From assembly GCA_963811335.1 (NCBI GenBank), contig CAWERB010000026.1, positions 124,001-188,000 of the forward strand: a stretch of 64,000 bases of DNA. The letters run 5' to 3'. The number at the start of each line of letters is the position of its first letter. Positions within the stretch are counted from its first letter, which is position 1. The stretch is from Trebonia sp963811335. GTDB lineage: Bacteria > Actinomycetota > Actinomycetes > Streptosporangiales > Streptosporangiaceae. Of this stretch, positions 34,785-43,812 are shown one piece after another. Under the pieces are notes generated by a model. The model was given only the letters and a program-made list of their open reading frames with translations. It did no database searches and was not told the DNA's origin. A program made the position numbers and the translations under genes.

Positions 34785-35849
34785 ATGACCCAGGCGCTCT
34801 GGCCGGCCGGCTGCGGGCTCGGCGGGCCCGGCGGCCCGGGCGCGCCGGGACCGGACGGGCACGTGGCGGCGTGCATTGGCGAGACGATGGCAGCCCTCAT
34901 CCCCGTCGGCCTCGAGCCGCTGGAATCCGCGTCCGCGCTGCGCATTGACGTCGCGGGCGCGGAGTCGAACGTGGCAATGTACCTAGCCGACCATGCCGTG
35001 CGCGCCCGCTGGGTGTCCCGGCTCGGCGACGACGCCTTCGGCCACCGCGTGGCGCGCACGATCGGCGCCGCAGGCGTCGACGTGTCCGGCGTCGCCCTCG
35101 ACCCGACCCGCCCAACCGGCCTGCTGTTCAAGGACCCGCGCCCGCCCGCCGCCCCAGGCGCAGGCGGCACCCGCGTGACCTACTACCGCCGGGGCTCGGC
35201 CGCATCCGCGATGGGCCCGCAGCTGCTGGACGACCCGGCCCTGCGCACGGCGAACCTCTGGCACCTGACCGGAATCACGCCCGCCCTGTCGATGAGCTGC
35301 CGAAGCCTGGCCCGCGCGGTGCTTGACCTCACCCGGGGCGCGGACGGGCGCAGGCCCGCGATCAGCTTCGACGTGAACTACCGCCCCGCACTGTGGGACG
35401 CGCCCCCCGGCGACCTGCTGCGGGAACTCGCCGCCGCCGCCAACATCGTCTTCACCGGCCTTGACGAGGCGGCCGCACTGTGGGGCGCCGCGGTCCGCGA
35501 GCCGGCCGACGTCCGGGGCCTGCTCCCGAATCCCCGCATCGTCGTCGTCAAAGACGCCGCAGTCGGCGCCACCGCCTTCCACTCTGGCGGTGCCGCGCAC
35601 GTGCCTTCGCTGCGCGTCGAGGTCGTCGAGCCGGTCGGGGCGGGCGACGCCTTCGCCGCGGGTTTCCTCGCCGCACTGCTCGGCGCGGGTGACGCCGTGC
35701 GGTGCCTGCGCACCGGGCACCTCACCGCCGCGTCCGCGCTGACGGTGACCGGTGATCACGGCCCGCTACCCGACCTGGTCGACCCGCGAGCGCCTGCTGG
35801 CGGCCGACGAAGTCGCGTGGGCCGCGATCACCCGGTGAAGGCCGTGTGA
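34785..35849 (+). CDS. PfkB-family 2-keto-3-deoxy-sugar-acid kinase
   Basis: Ribokinase-fold kinase of 354 residues. AACIGETMAALIPVG begins the fold after a Gly/Pro-rich leader, AGAESNVAMYLAD is the substrate-binding Asn motif, and VEPVGAGDAFAAGFLAALLG is the anion-hole/catalytic Asp motif near residue 285. FDVNYRPALW is typical of 2-keto-3-deoxygluconate/galactonate kinases. Downstream of the dehydratase by 37 bp, it would phosphorylate the dehydratase product. The matching aldolase is not in the window. The first 25 residues look nonconserved, so the true start may be further in. Confidence 0.82.
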   Translation: MTQALWPAGCGLGGPGGPGAPGPDGHVAACIGETMAALIPVGLEPLESASALRIDVAGAESNVAMYLADHAVRARWVSRLGDDAFGHRVARTIGAAGVDVSGVALDPTRPTGLLFKDPRPPAAPGAGGTRVTYYRRGSAASAMGPQLLDDPALRTANLWHLTGITPALSMSCRSLARAVLDLTRGADGRRPAISFDVNYRPALWDAPPGDLLRELAAAANIVFTGLDEAAALWGAAVREPADVRGLLPNPRIVVVKDAAVGATAFHSGGAAHVPSLRVEVVEPVGAGDAFAAGFLAALLGAGDAVRCLRTGHLTAASALTVTGDHGPLPDLVDPRAPAGGRRSRVGRDHPVKAV

Positions 35850-36202
35850 GTACCCGATTACCGTGCAACTGAAAGGGAATGCCGCCTGCCCGGCGAACCC
35901 GTCATAGGCGGGCGCGACGGCACCGGTGAGGCGCAACCGACAATTAGGCTATTAGGGTTAAGCATAAAGTTAATCGCAAATCAACTCTCAATAAGACGCC
36001 TCCGCGTCTCCGCATTTCCCCTCGGAAGCTCATTGAACCGTGCCATTATTGACCACGTTATTTTCTGCTAATGGGTAATTGACCTCGCTGTCGCCCAGTT
36101 AAGTGGACAGGCTTAGACGCGCTCGCACTGAAAGTGACCGTTTCAGCGGCAGGGGGAGGCAACGCTGCTTGACGGGGCTCGGTTGACGGGCGGGAGGAGA
36201 CG
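35850..36202. promoter_or_regulatory. A+T-rich promoter region of the biosynthetic cassette
   Basis: G+C falls well below the surroundings at 35940-36080 (GGCTATTAGGGTTAAGCATA, CAATAAGACG, CCATTATTGACCACGTTATT). A short hairpin CTGAAA-GTGACCG-TTTCAG lies at 36128-36146. No gene is supported. This is the likely promoter of the three-gene cassette downstream and may mark a transferred segment. Confidence 0.45.
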
Positions 36203-37347
36203 TTGGACTTTTCGTTTAGCGCTGAGCAGGAGGAACTGAAGGAGGCGGCCGTTGCCTTCGCTCGCCGGGAGCTGGATCAGGGCCTGGCCGAGCGGGAGGA
36301 GGCGGGCGAGTTCTCCCCGGAGGCGTGGCGCGCGTGCGCGAAGTTCGGCATCCAGGGGCTGCCGGTCCCCGCCGACCTCGGTGGCCAGGGCGCGGACATC
36401 CTGACCACGGTGCTGGTGATGGAGGCCCTCGGTTACGGTTGCCACGACAACGGGCTGATCTTCTCGCTGAACGCGCAGCTGTGGAGCCTGGAGCTGCCGC
36501 TGGTGAAGTTCGGCAGCCCGGCGCAGCAGCAGGCCTACCTGCCCGGGCTGATCTCCGGTGACCTCATCGGGCGCACGCGATGACCGAGCCTGACTCCGGT
36601 TCCGACGCGTACGCGATGCGGACCAGGTTCGAGCGGCGCGGTGACGGCTACGTGCTGAACGGCACCAAGCTGTACATCACCAACGCGCCGGTCTGAGACG
36701 TGGTGCTGGTCTTCGCCGTCGACCCCGGCAAGCCCAAGGTGGCGGCCATCTCCGCCTTCCTCGTGGAGAAGGGGACGCCCGGGTTCTCGGTCACCCGGGG
36801 GCTGGACAAGATGGGCCTGCGGACCTCACCGATGGGCGAGGTCGTGCTCGATGACTGCCACGTCCCGGCCGGCAACCGCGTTGGGCGGGAGGGCGCCGGG
36901 CTGGCGATCTTCAACTCCGCGATGACCTGGGAACGCTCGTGCATCCTGGCCAGCGCGCTTGGCGTCATGCGGCGGCAGCTGGAGGCATGCACCGCTTACG
37001 CGCGCGAGCGTAAGCAGTTCGGGCAGCCGATCGGAAAGTTCCAGGCGGTGGCCGGCAAGATCGCCGACATGTACCCGCGGCTCGAGGCGGCGCGGCTGCT
37101 CGTCTACCAGGCCGCCTGGCTCGGCCAGCAAGGCAAGCCCGCTCTCGCCGAGGCGGCGGCGGCGAAGCTGTTCACCTCCGAGGCGTGGGTCGCCACCAGC
37201 CTGGACGCGATCCAGGTGCACGGCGCCTACGGCTACATGAAGGAGAGCGGCGTCGAGCGGGACCTGCGGGACGCGGTCGCGAGCACGATCTACTCCGGTA
37301 CCTCGGAGATCCAGCGCGTGATCCTGGCCCGGATGCTGGGCCTGTGA
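36203..37347 (+). pseudogene. Acyl-CoA-dehydrogenase-like (prolyl-carrier dehydrogenase type), frameshift and stop
   Basis: TTG at 36203 follows GGGAGGAG. MDFSFSAEQEELKEAAVAFA is the ACAD N-terminus, TEPDSGSDAYAMRT and LNGTKLYITNAPV the flavin motif, and ACTAYARERKQFGQPIGKFQ the central helix. QVHGAYGYMKESGVERDLRD with STIYSGTSEIQR is the C-terminus. One base is missing near 36565 (IGAHAMTEPD reads IGRTR-stop), and an in-frame TGA stands at 36694-36696 where Ser or Ala is expected. In pyrrole pathways a homologue (CloN3/PltE/RedW) oxidises prolyl-carrier protein to pyrrolyl-carrier protein. The adjacent prolyl-AMP-ligase-like gene supports that reading. Confidence 0.75.
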
Positions 37348-37382
37348 ATCCTCGGGAGCAAGGAGAGGAAAGCAGAACTGCA

Positions 37383-39012
37383 ATGGCGTACCTGCTGCAC
37401 CACCTGCTGAGGGACAGCGCGGCGCAGTCACCCGGGCGGCCCGCGGTCGCCGACGGGGGGCACATCCTTACCTACGCCGAACTTGACGCGCTGAGCAGTC
37501 AGGTGGCCCGGGCGCTGCTCGCGCAGGGCGTGGCACCGGGGGACCGGGTGGGCATCTTCGCGCGCAAGTCGGCCGTCTCCGTGGTGGCCCTGTTCGGCGT
37601 GCTCAAGGCCGGGGCCTGCTACGTGCCGCTCGACCCGAAGTCGCCCGCCGCGCGGCTGGCCGCCATCATGACCGACAGCGGCATCACGGTCGTGCTGGCC
37701 GGGCCGGCGACGGCCGGCCAGGCGGCCGCCATGGGCGGCGCCGTTCCCGCGCTGCGCGCCGTGGTCGTGGCCGACCCGCACGGGTCCGGCCAGCCGGCCG
37801 CCCGGCCGGAACCGGGGACCGCGCCGCCCGGCGAGCCTGGCCGTGCTGCCCTGGGCGGCGGTACTAGCCGAGCCTGCCGGTGCGCTGCCCGCCGACCTGA
37901 CGATCGAGACCGACCTGGCCTACATCCTGTACACGTCCGGGTCGACCGGGACGCCCAAGGGCGTGATGATCTCCCACCGTGCCTCGCTGACCTTCGTGGA
38001 GTGGTCCGCGGCCTGTACCAGCCTGTCCGAGGATGACCGGGTGTGCAGCCCGGCGCCGCTGCACTTCGACCTGTCGGTCTTCGACGTCTTCGCCAGCTGC
38101 AAGGCCGCCGCCTGCATGGTCGTGGCCCCGGAGAACATGACCGTCTTTCCCTCCCGGCTCGCGGGGTGGATCGACCGGGAGCGGGTCTCCGTCTGGTACT
38201 CGGTGCCGTCGGTCCTGACGATGCTCGCGGAGTACGGGAACCTGCGGGAGTCCGGCCTGCCGGCGTTGCGGACGGTGATCTTCGCCGGGGAGGTGTTCCC
38301 GGCCAGGCACCTGGCCAAGCTGATGGCCGAGCTGCCCGGCCCGCGTTACCTCAACTGGTACGGGCCGACCGAGACCAACGTGTGCACCTGGTACGAGGTA
38401 CCCGCCGGGGCGGCGCTGACCGCGCCGGCGCCGATCGGGAAGGCCTGCGCGAACACCGACGCGTTCGCGGTCACCGCCGACGGTGACCGGGTGGCGAAGC
38501 CCGGTCAGGAGGGCGAACTGCACGTGCGCGGGCCGGGGCTGATGAGCGGCTACTGGGGCGACGCCGAGAAGACCGCCGGGGTGCTGGTCGCCAACCCGTT
38601 CCAGGCCGCCTACGCCGAGGCGGCCTACCGGACCGGTGACCTGGTGAGCCTGGACGAGGCGGGCGACTGGGTGTTCCTCGGCCGGCGCGACGGGATGGTC
38701 AAGACACGCGGCTACCGGGTGGAGCTCGGGGAGGTAGAGAGCGCGCTTTACGCCCACCCGGCCGTCCGCGAGGCCGTGGTGCTGCCGGTGCCGGATGAGC
38801 TGCTCGGCAACCGGCTGCGCGCGGTCATCAGCGCCGACGGCCTGACCAGGGACGAGATCCTGGGGCATTGCCGCCGGCGGCTGCCGGCGTACATGGTCCC
38901 TGACGGGGTGGAGTTCCGCCGGGCGCTGCCCAGGACCTCCACCGGCAAGATCGACCGTGCCGGGTTGCGGGGCCCGGAAACACAAGAGCGCGAGGAAGCC
39001 GGAGGGAACTGA
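37383..39012 (+). pseudogene. Stand-alone adenylation enzyme, prolyl-AMP ligase-like, one frameshift
   Basis: ATG at 37383, reconstructed length 543 residues. Adenylation motifs are in order: LTYAELDALSSQVARAL, LKAGACYVPLDPKSP, YILYTSGSTGTPKGV, HFDLSVFDVF (substrate-anchoring Asp near 228), NWYGPTETNVCTW, YRTGDLVSLDEAGDWVFLGR, KTRGYRVELGEVE and the final RTSTGKIDR with catalytic Lys. The overall pattern resembles CloN4/RedM/PltF, which load L-proline onto a carrier protein. The frame changes once near 37820, in a GC-rich linker before SLAVLPWAAVLAEPAG. No carrier domain is fused. Co-directional with the neighbours at short spacing. Confidence 0.78.
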
Positions 39013-39013
39013 A

Positions 39014-40789
39014 GTGGAAGCGGTCATCAACGGCTACAGCAGCAAGGAACTCGTCCAGGACCCGGCGCTGCGGCCGCTTGAGGCCGACCTGTTCCTGGTG
39101 CACGCGCCGAGCGTGTTCGACTTCCGCGAGCGCGATGACATGCTGTTCGCCTACCTCAGCGACAGCGACAGCGTCAACGTCACCTCGATATACGAGATGT
39201 ACCCGATCGGCTGGTTCTCCCTTAAGCGGCACCTGGCCGACCAGGGGCTTGACGTCAAGATCGTGAACGTCGCGTCGCTGATGCTGCAGCACCCCGCCCT
39301 GGACGTGAAACGGCTGCTCGGCCGGCTTGAGGCGCCGGTATTCGGGTTCGACCTGCACTGGATGACCCAGTGCCACGGCGCCATCGAGCTCGCCGCCCTG
39401 CTCAAGGAGGTCCACCCGGACGCGCTGACCATTTTCGGCGGCATCTCCGCCACTTACTATGCCGACCAGCTGATCCGGTACCCGAGCGTCGACGTCGTTG
39501 TCCGCGGCTATGACACCCTCGCGCCCGTCGCCGACCTGGTGGCCAGGGCCCGGAAGGGTAACCGGGACCTTGGCTCGATTCCCAACCTGCTGTACAAGGC
39601 GGGCGGGGAGGTGCGCGACACCGGGTTTACCCACAAGCCCGCCGCCAGCTACAACGACGCGCGCAACGACTGGTCCTACTACCAGGACACCCCGGTCACC
39701 GGCCTGTCGTCCTCGAAGCTGATCATGACGCTGCCGAACACCGGCTGCGCGCACGACTGCGGCTGGTGCGGCGGGTCGAAGTTCGCCTACCGCAACATCA
39801 TGGACGTCCGCAAGACCCTGGTGCAGAAGGACAACGACCTCATCATCGCCGAGCTGCGCACGATGGGCGAGGCCGCCAAGCGCACCTCGATCTACGCGCT
39901 GCAGTGCTACTCGGAGAACAAGACCCGGCTGCACGCCTACCTGGACGCCGTCAAGGAGATGGGCTACGCCACCGTCTCCTTCGAGCAGTTCAACCTCACT
40001 CCCGCCGACACGCTGAAGAAGATGGGCGAGTCGACCGCCGCGTACATCATGCTGTCGCCGGAGTCGCACGACCCGAAGATCAGCGCCGCGGCCGGGCGGG
40101 GCACCTACACCATGGAGCAGATGGAGAACTGGATCCCCCGCGCCCTGGACGCCGGGGTCAAAGGCGTCATGATCTGGTTCTTCATCGGCATGCCTTACCA
40201 GGACCGGCAGTCCGTGATGGACACCATCGCCTACTCCGAGCGGCTGATCAAGAAGTTCGGCGGCTGGGCGGCGCTGCCGCTGATCTGCCCGATGGTGCCG
40301 TTCCTCGACCCCGGCTGCCGCTTCTTCGAGCAACCAGGGGAGCACGGCTACCGCATCTACCACCGCACCCTCGAAGAGCACCGCCAGGCAATGATCGAGC
40401 CGCTGTGGCACCGGCGGCTCAACTACGAGACCCGGTGGCTGGAAAGGCGCGAGCTGCAGGACGTCTCCTATGAGGCGATCTCCCGCCTGGTGGAGATCAA
40501 GGGCGAGCACGGGGTGCTGCCCGCCACGTTCGGCAACGCGGTCCTGGACACCATCAAGGAGACCCGGCAGCTGCTCGGCGAGATGGAACGCGCCCTGACC
40601 CTCGACGGGACCCTCCCGTCCGGCCTGCGGGACGCGATCCGGTCGTACAACCGCAAGATCCTCGCCTACTCCAGCGACCAGATCATGCCCGTGCGCCGCC
40701 CGTTCGGCGGCCGCTGGTTCGACGACCACACCATCCCGCAGGCGATGATCCAGGACCTCCTCGCCACCCCCGCCACCGCGGGGCGCTAA
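39014..40789 (+). CDS. Cobalamin-dependent radical SAM methyltransferase (CloN6/PhpK-like)
   Basis: The N-terminal B12-binding domain covers residues about 60-190: VFGFDLHWMTQCHGAIELAA then LTIFGGISATYYADQLI and VVVRGYDTL. The radical SAM core begins at about 245, with NTGCAHDCGWCGG giving the CxxxCxxC cluster ligands, and continues to about residue 470 with a C-terminal helical region. Class B radical SAM enzymes methylate unactivated carbon or phosphorus; CloN6 C-methylates the pyrrole of clorobiocin, PhpK a phosphinate. GTG at 39014 starts one base after the adenylation gene stop and has GGAGGG. It is the only uninterrupted gene of the cassette. Confidence 0.85.
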   Translation: MEAVINGYSSKELVQDPALRPLEADLFLVHAPSVFDFRERDDMLFAYLSDSDSVNVTSIYEMYPIGWFSLKRHLADQGLDVKIVNVASLMLQHPALDVKRLLGRLEAPVFGFDLHWMTQCHGAIELAALLKEVHPDALTIFGGISATYYADQLIRYPSVDVVVRGYDTLAPVADLVARARKGNRDLGSIPNLLYKAGGEVRDTGFTHKPAASYNDARNDWSYYQDTPVTGLSSSKLIMTLPNTGCAHDCGWCGGSKFAYRNIMDVRKTLVQKDNDLIIAELRTMGEAAKRTSIYALQCYSENKTRLHAYLDAVKEMGYATVSFEQFNLTPADTLKKMGESTAAYIMLSPESHDPKISAAAGRGTYTMEQMENWIPRALDAGVKGVMIWFFIGMPYQDRQSVMDTIAYSERLIKKFGGWAALPLICPMVPFLDPGCRFFEQPGEHGYRIYHRTLEEHRQAMIEPLWHRRLNYETRWLERRELQDVSYEAISRLVEIKGEHGVLPATFGNAVLDTIKETRQLLGEMERALTLDGTLPSGLRDAIRSYNRKILAYSSDQIMPVRRPFGGRWFDDHTIPQAMIQDLLATPATAGR

Positions 40790-40806
40790 CCAGGAAACCT
40801 GGAACC

Positions 40807-41238
40807 TCAGACGCTGGCCGCCACGGGCTGCTTCTTGTCGCGGCCCGTGACCTTGATGCTGTGCGGCTTGGCCGACTCGCGGACCGGGATGGTCAGCGTG
40901 AGGACGCCGGCGGCGTAGTCGGCGGTGATGTGCCCGGCGTCGAGGGCGTCGCCGAGGATGACCTGGCGGCTGAACGTGCCGCACGGCCGCTCCGCCACGA
41001 TCAGCTCGGTGCCGTCGTCCCCGGCCGGAACCCGCTCCACGCGGACAGTCAGGACGTTGTGCTCGATGCTCAGCGCGATCGACTCAGCCCGGACGCCGGG
41101 CAGGTCGAAGAGGACGTAGAAGACGTCCTTCGCGCGGTACGCGTCCATCGGCATCGCGGCCGGCCGGGCGGCGGTGCCAAGTACCTGCTGGGTCAGCAGC
41201 TGGTCCAGTTCACGGTACGGGTCGCTGCGGATGATCAT
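40807..41238 (-). CDS. Hsp20/alpha-crystallin small heat-shock protein
   Basis: The 143-residue protein has an alpha-crystallin domain (residues about 30-125): VFYVLFDLPGVRAESIALSI, LTVRVERVP, CGTFSRQVILGDALDAGHIT and the closing ADYAAGVLTLTIPV. It is an ATP-independent chaperone. ATG at 41238 follows AAGGAGG. Divergent from an acg-like gene, the same arrangement as hspX-acg in Mycobacterium tuberculosis, where DosR controls both under hypoxia. DosR-like boxes lie between the genes here too. Confidence 0.92.
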   Translation of the reverse strand: MIIRSDPYRELDQLLTQQVLGTAARPAAMPMDAYRAKDVFYVLFDLPGVRAESIALSIEHNVLTVRVERVPAGDDGTELIVAERPCGTFSRQVILGDALDAGHITADYAAGVLTLTIPVRESAKPHSIKVTGRDKKQPVAASV

Positions 41239-41351
41239 GACCGTCAGCCTCCTTGGTTGAACTTCGTCCCCGTTCCCCGAGGCCAGCACAGCAGCGGCGC
41301 CACCTCCCCGGTAGAGCCTTGCGTCTCTTAGAAAAGGGACCGCCGGGCCTC

Positions 41352-41420
41352 GTTCCCGCGGGCCGGACGGCCCCATTCCCGCGGGCCGGACGGCCCCGGT
41401 CCCGCGGCCGGACGGCCCCG
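41352..41420. repeat. Three ~23-bp GC-rich tandem repeats
   Basis: Units of the form TTCCCGCGGGCCGGACGGCC followed by CCN occur at 41352-41375, 41376-41398 and 41399-41420 (the last lacking one G), followed by a partial copy. They sit in the divergent hsp20-acg promoter region. Each unit contains CCGCGG and GGCC palindromes. Confidence 0.75.
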
Positions 41421-41456
41421 TCGCGGGCCGCGCGCGTCGCCGCTCGTCAGTGGCCA

Positions 41457-41470
41457 TGGACCTAGGTCCC
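41457..41470. promoter_or_regulatory. DosR/DevR-like box between hsp20 and acg
   Basis: Read on the minus strand the site is GGGACCTAGGTCCA, 11-12 of 14 positions of the GGGAC-x4-GKCCC type box of DosR/DevR. It lies 92 bp before the acg-like start. A weaker match, GGGACCGCCGGGCC, is at 41336-41349, about 98 bp before hsp20. Confidence 0.6.
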
Positions 41471-41561
41471 GCCCGGACGCGACTTTCGCGCCTACGCCTG
41501 GACGGGGCGGCAGCTCACCATGAGAGCCAGTAGTCCCGTGACCGTGAGAACGGAGGGGGCC

Positions 41562-42581
41562 GTGAGCAGTCACCTGGTGCCCGCCGCGACGCTGCCCGAG
41601 CAGGAAGAGGCAACGTCAGGGCTCGTCCAGCGCGTGGTGAGCGAGGCCGTGTGGGCGCCGTCGGTGCACAACACCCAGCCCTGGCTGTTCACCGCGGACC
41701 CCGAGGGCCTTTGCCTGTACGCCGACCAGGGCCGGCAGCTGGCCGCCGCCGATCCCGCCGGCCGCGAGATGCTGCTCAGTTGCGGCGCGGCACTGTTCAC
41801 CGCCCGGCTCGCGTTGCGCGCGGCCGGCTGGGTGCCCGGTGTGCAGGTCCTGCCCGACCCCGCCCAGCCGCTGCTCGTCGCCCGGCTGAGCTGGCAGCAC
41901 CGCGCGGCACCGACCTGGTTCGAGCGCCGGCTCGCCGCCCAGGTCCGCCAGCGGCGGTCGCACCGGGGCGGGTTCGACCCGCTGCCGCTGGCCCCGCAAC
42001 TCATCGCGGAACTCGTTGACGGCGCCGCGAGGTACGGCGCGGTGCTGCAGGTCGTCACCGACGAGGGCATCCGCGCCGCGCTCGCCGAGGTGGTGCAGGA
42101 AGCCGAACAGGCCCTGGAACTGGACAGCGCCCGCGCCCGCGAGCGCGCCGTGTGGACGACCCCGCCCGGCAGCGTCAGGGACGACGGAGTCCCCGCGGAC
42201 GCTTACCCGGCCCGGGCCGAGCGGACCTTCCCGTACTTCCCCGCCCCCGGCTTCGCCCGCGGCCGCGGCTGGGGACTGCCGCCGCTGAGCACGCTGCCGG
42301 GCCGGTCCGCCGGGACCGTGTGCCTCCTGGCGACCAGCTCCAACGAGCCCCCGGACTGGGTCGGCGCCGGCCAGGCACTGCAGCGCGTCCTGCTGACCAG
42401 CGCCGCCTGGGGCGTCGCGGCTGCGCTGCACAGCCAGCCGTTCCAGCTCGGCTGGGGCCGCGGTCTTGTCGGCCTGCGGCCGGGCCTGTACCCGCACCTG
42501 ATACTCCGCCTTGGCGTGACAACCCAGGCCGCCGTCGGCGTCCGGCGCCCGCCGGGCAGCGTGCTGACCGAGAACGCCTAG
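41562..42581 (+). CDS. Acg-family nitroreductase-like FMN protein
   Basis: The 339-residue protein has two nitroreductase-fold halves, as in mycobacterial Acg/Rv3127. AVWAPSVHNTQPWLFTADPE near residue 27 is the hallmark, RQRRSHRGGFDPLPL lies near 140, and LTSAAWGVAAALHSQPFQL in the second half. Acg proteins bind FMN tightly but have no known reductase activity and may store flavin in dormancy. GTG at 41562 has GGAGGG four bases upstream and removes 14 nonconserved residues. Divergently paired with hsp20 around DosR-like boxes. Confidence 0.85.
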   Translation: MSSHLVPAATLPEQEEATSGLVQRVVSEAVWAPSVHNTQPWLFTADPEGLCLYADQGRQLAAADPAGREMLLSCGAALFTARLALRAAGWVPGVQVLPDPAQPLLVARLSWQHRAAPTWFERRLAAQVRQRRSHRGGFDPLPLAPQLIAELVDGAARYGAVLQVVTDEGIRAALAEVVQEAEQALELDSARARERAVWTTPPGSVRDDGVPADAYPARAERTFPYFPAPGFARGRGWGLPPLSTLPGRSAGTVCLLATSSNEPPDWVGAGQALQRVLLTSAAWGVAAALHSQPFQLGWGRGLVGLRPGLYPHLILRLGVTTQAAVGVRRPPGSVLTENA

Positions 42582-42604
42582 TCCCAGTGGTTGACGGCTG
42601 GAAG

Positions 42605-42651
42605 TCAACGGTCGTAGAATTTGGTCAAGAATTATTCAATGACCGTTGAAT
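42605..42651. promoter_or_regulatory. TetR-type operator cluster before the ABC exporter operon
   Basis: ATTCAATGACCGTTGAAT (42634-42651) is a palindrome with 6-bp arms. TCAACGGTC (42605-42613) and GACCGTTGA (42641-42649) are exact inverted copies, so the site contains two nested symmetries. It is 15 bp before the permease ATG. The TetR gene at the end of this operon is the obvious regulator. Confidence 0.65.
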
Positions 42652-42665
42652 TAAGGTGATCTGCC

Positions 42666-43739
42666 ATGTGGGCAATGGTCTCCAAGGAATTCCGCGAGCT
42701 TCGCCGGGACCGGCGGACGGTGGCGATGATGATCGCCTTGCCCGTCATCCTGCTCGTCGTGTTCGGCTATGCCGCGAACTTCAAGGTCAGCGACATCCCC
42801 ACCGCCGTGGTCGGCAGCGGCGCGGGCCAGGCGGCCGCCGCGCTCCACGGCTCGGTCTTCCACGTCACCCAGGTTGACCCAGCCGCGGGCGAGCAGGACG
42901 CCAGAAACCTGCTGCGTGACGGCAAGGCGGTCGTCGCGGTGGTGACCGGAGCGGGCGCACCGCGGGTCCTGATGGACGGGACGCAGCTGTTCTCGGTGCA
43001 GACGGCGGAGACCGCCCTGGGCAAGATGGCGGCGACCACCGGGAGCCAGCCCCAGGTCGAGATCCTCTACAACCCGAACCTGAGCACCTCGTGGGTGATG
43101 GTGCCCGGGCTTGCCGGGCTGATCCTGGTGTTCATCGGAACGCTGATCACCAGCCTCGGCGTGGTCAGGGAGCGCCAGTCAGGCACCCTCGAGCAGCTCG
43201 CGGTGATGCCGTTCCGCGCGTGGGAGGTCATCGCGGGCAAGATCGTGCCGTACCTGATCGTGGCCGCCGTCGACCTCGTGGTCATCGTCGCGGTCGGCAT
43301 GGGCGTCTTCCACGTGCCGTTCGCCGGGAACGTCGGCACGTTCGCCCTGGGAGCGGCGCTGTTCCTGCTGGTAACGCTGGGTATGGGGATCCTGGTCTCG
43401 ACGGTGTCGCAGAACCAGGGGCAGGCGATCCAGCTGGCGTTCATGCTCGTCATGCCGCAGGTGCTGCTGTCCGGGCTGATCTTCCCGGTGTCCTCCATGG
43501 CCGCGGGCGTGCGCTGGATCTCCTACGTGCTTCCGCTGACCTACTTCATCCAGGTCAGCCGGGGAGTCATGCTCAAGGCGGCACCGATATCCGGCCTGTG
43601 GGAACCGATCGGCCTGCTCGCGGTCCTCGCCGTGGTCGTCCTCGGCCTGGCGATCTTCAGGTTCCGCCGTGACCTCGCCCCCAGCGGCAGGAAGGAACGC
43701 GCCGCTGCGCGCAGCGGCGAGCCGGTGGTGGCCTCATGA
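42666..43739 (+). CDS. ABC-2 type exporter permease (YbhS/YbhR-like)
   Basis: The 357-residue permease has an N-terminal helix (TVAMMIALPVILLVVFGYA), a large extracytoplasmic loop to about residue 140, then five helices. The conserved cytoplasmic motif GVVRERQSGTLEQLAVMPFRA lies near 170 and the final PLTYFIQVSRGVMLKAAP block near 290. This is the YhhJ/YbhR class of efflux permease. The start has AAGG upstream and lies just after the TetR-type operator. First gene of a four-gene operon with two ATPases and a TetR regulator. Confidence 0.88.
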   Translation: MWAMVSKEFRELRRDRRTVAMMIALPVILLVVFGYAANFKVSDIPTAVVGSGAGQAAAALHGSVFHVTQVDPAAGEQDARNLLRDGKAVVAVVTGAGAPRVLMDGTQLFSVQTAETALGKMAATTGSQPQVEILYNPNLSTSWVMVPGLAGLILVFIGTLITSLGVVRERQSGTLEQLAVMPFRAWEVIAGKIVPYLIVAAVDLVVIVAVGMGVFHVPFAGNVGTFALGAALFLLVTLGMGILVSTVSQNQGQAIQLAFMLVMPQVLLSGLIFPVSSMAAGVRWISYVLPLTYFIQVSRGVMLKAAPISGLWEPIGLLAVLAVVVLGLAIFRFRRDLAPSGRKERAAARSGEPVVAS

Positions 43740-43812
43740 GCGAGCTTGCGAGCGAATCAGTAAGTACTGTGCGTCCGCGAACGCGGACTCCGAGCGCCAG
43801 CGAGGTGGCCTC
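43736..43812 (+). repeat. Intergenic spacer with REP-like sequence and hairpin
   Basis: The phrase GTGGCCTC-A/G-TGAG ending the permease gene (43728 onward) recurs just before the ATPase start at 43813. Between them are GCGAGCTTGCGAGCGAATCA, a phrase resembling dispersed actinobacterial repeats, and a perfect hairpin GTCCGCG-AA-CGCGGAC at 43773-43788. It separates two genes that would otherwise be coupled and may adjust their stoichiometry. Confidence 0.5.

Noticed and set aside
39014..40789. Reading the radical SAM protein as a PhpK P-methyltransferase of a phosphinate pathway
   Set aside because: No phosphonate genes (PEP mutase, decarboxylase) lie nearby; the adjacent dehydrogenase and adenylation genes fit a pyrrole pathway better.
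43736..43812. Possible short gene between permease and ATPase
   Set aside because: The spacer is only 77 bp, dominated by repeats and a hairpin, without start and ribosome site.
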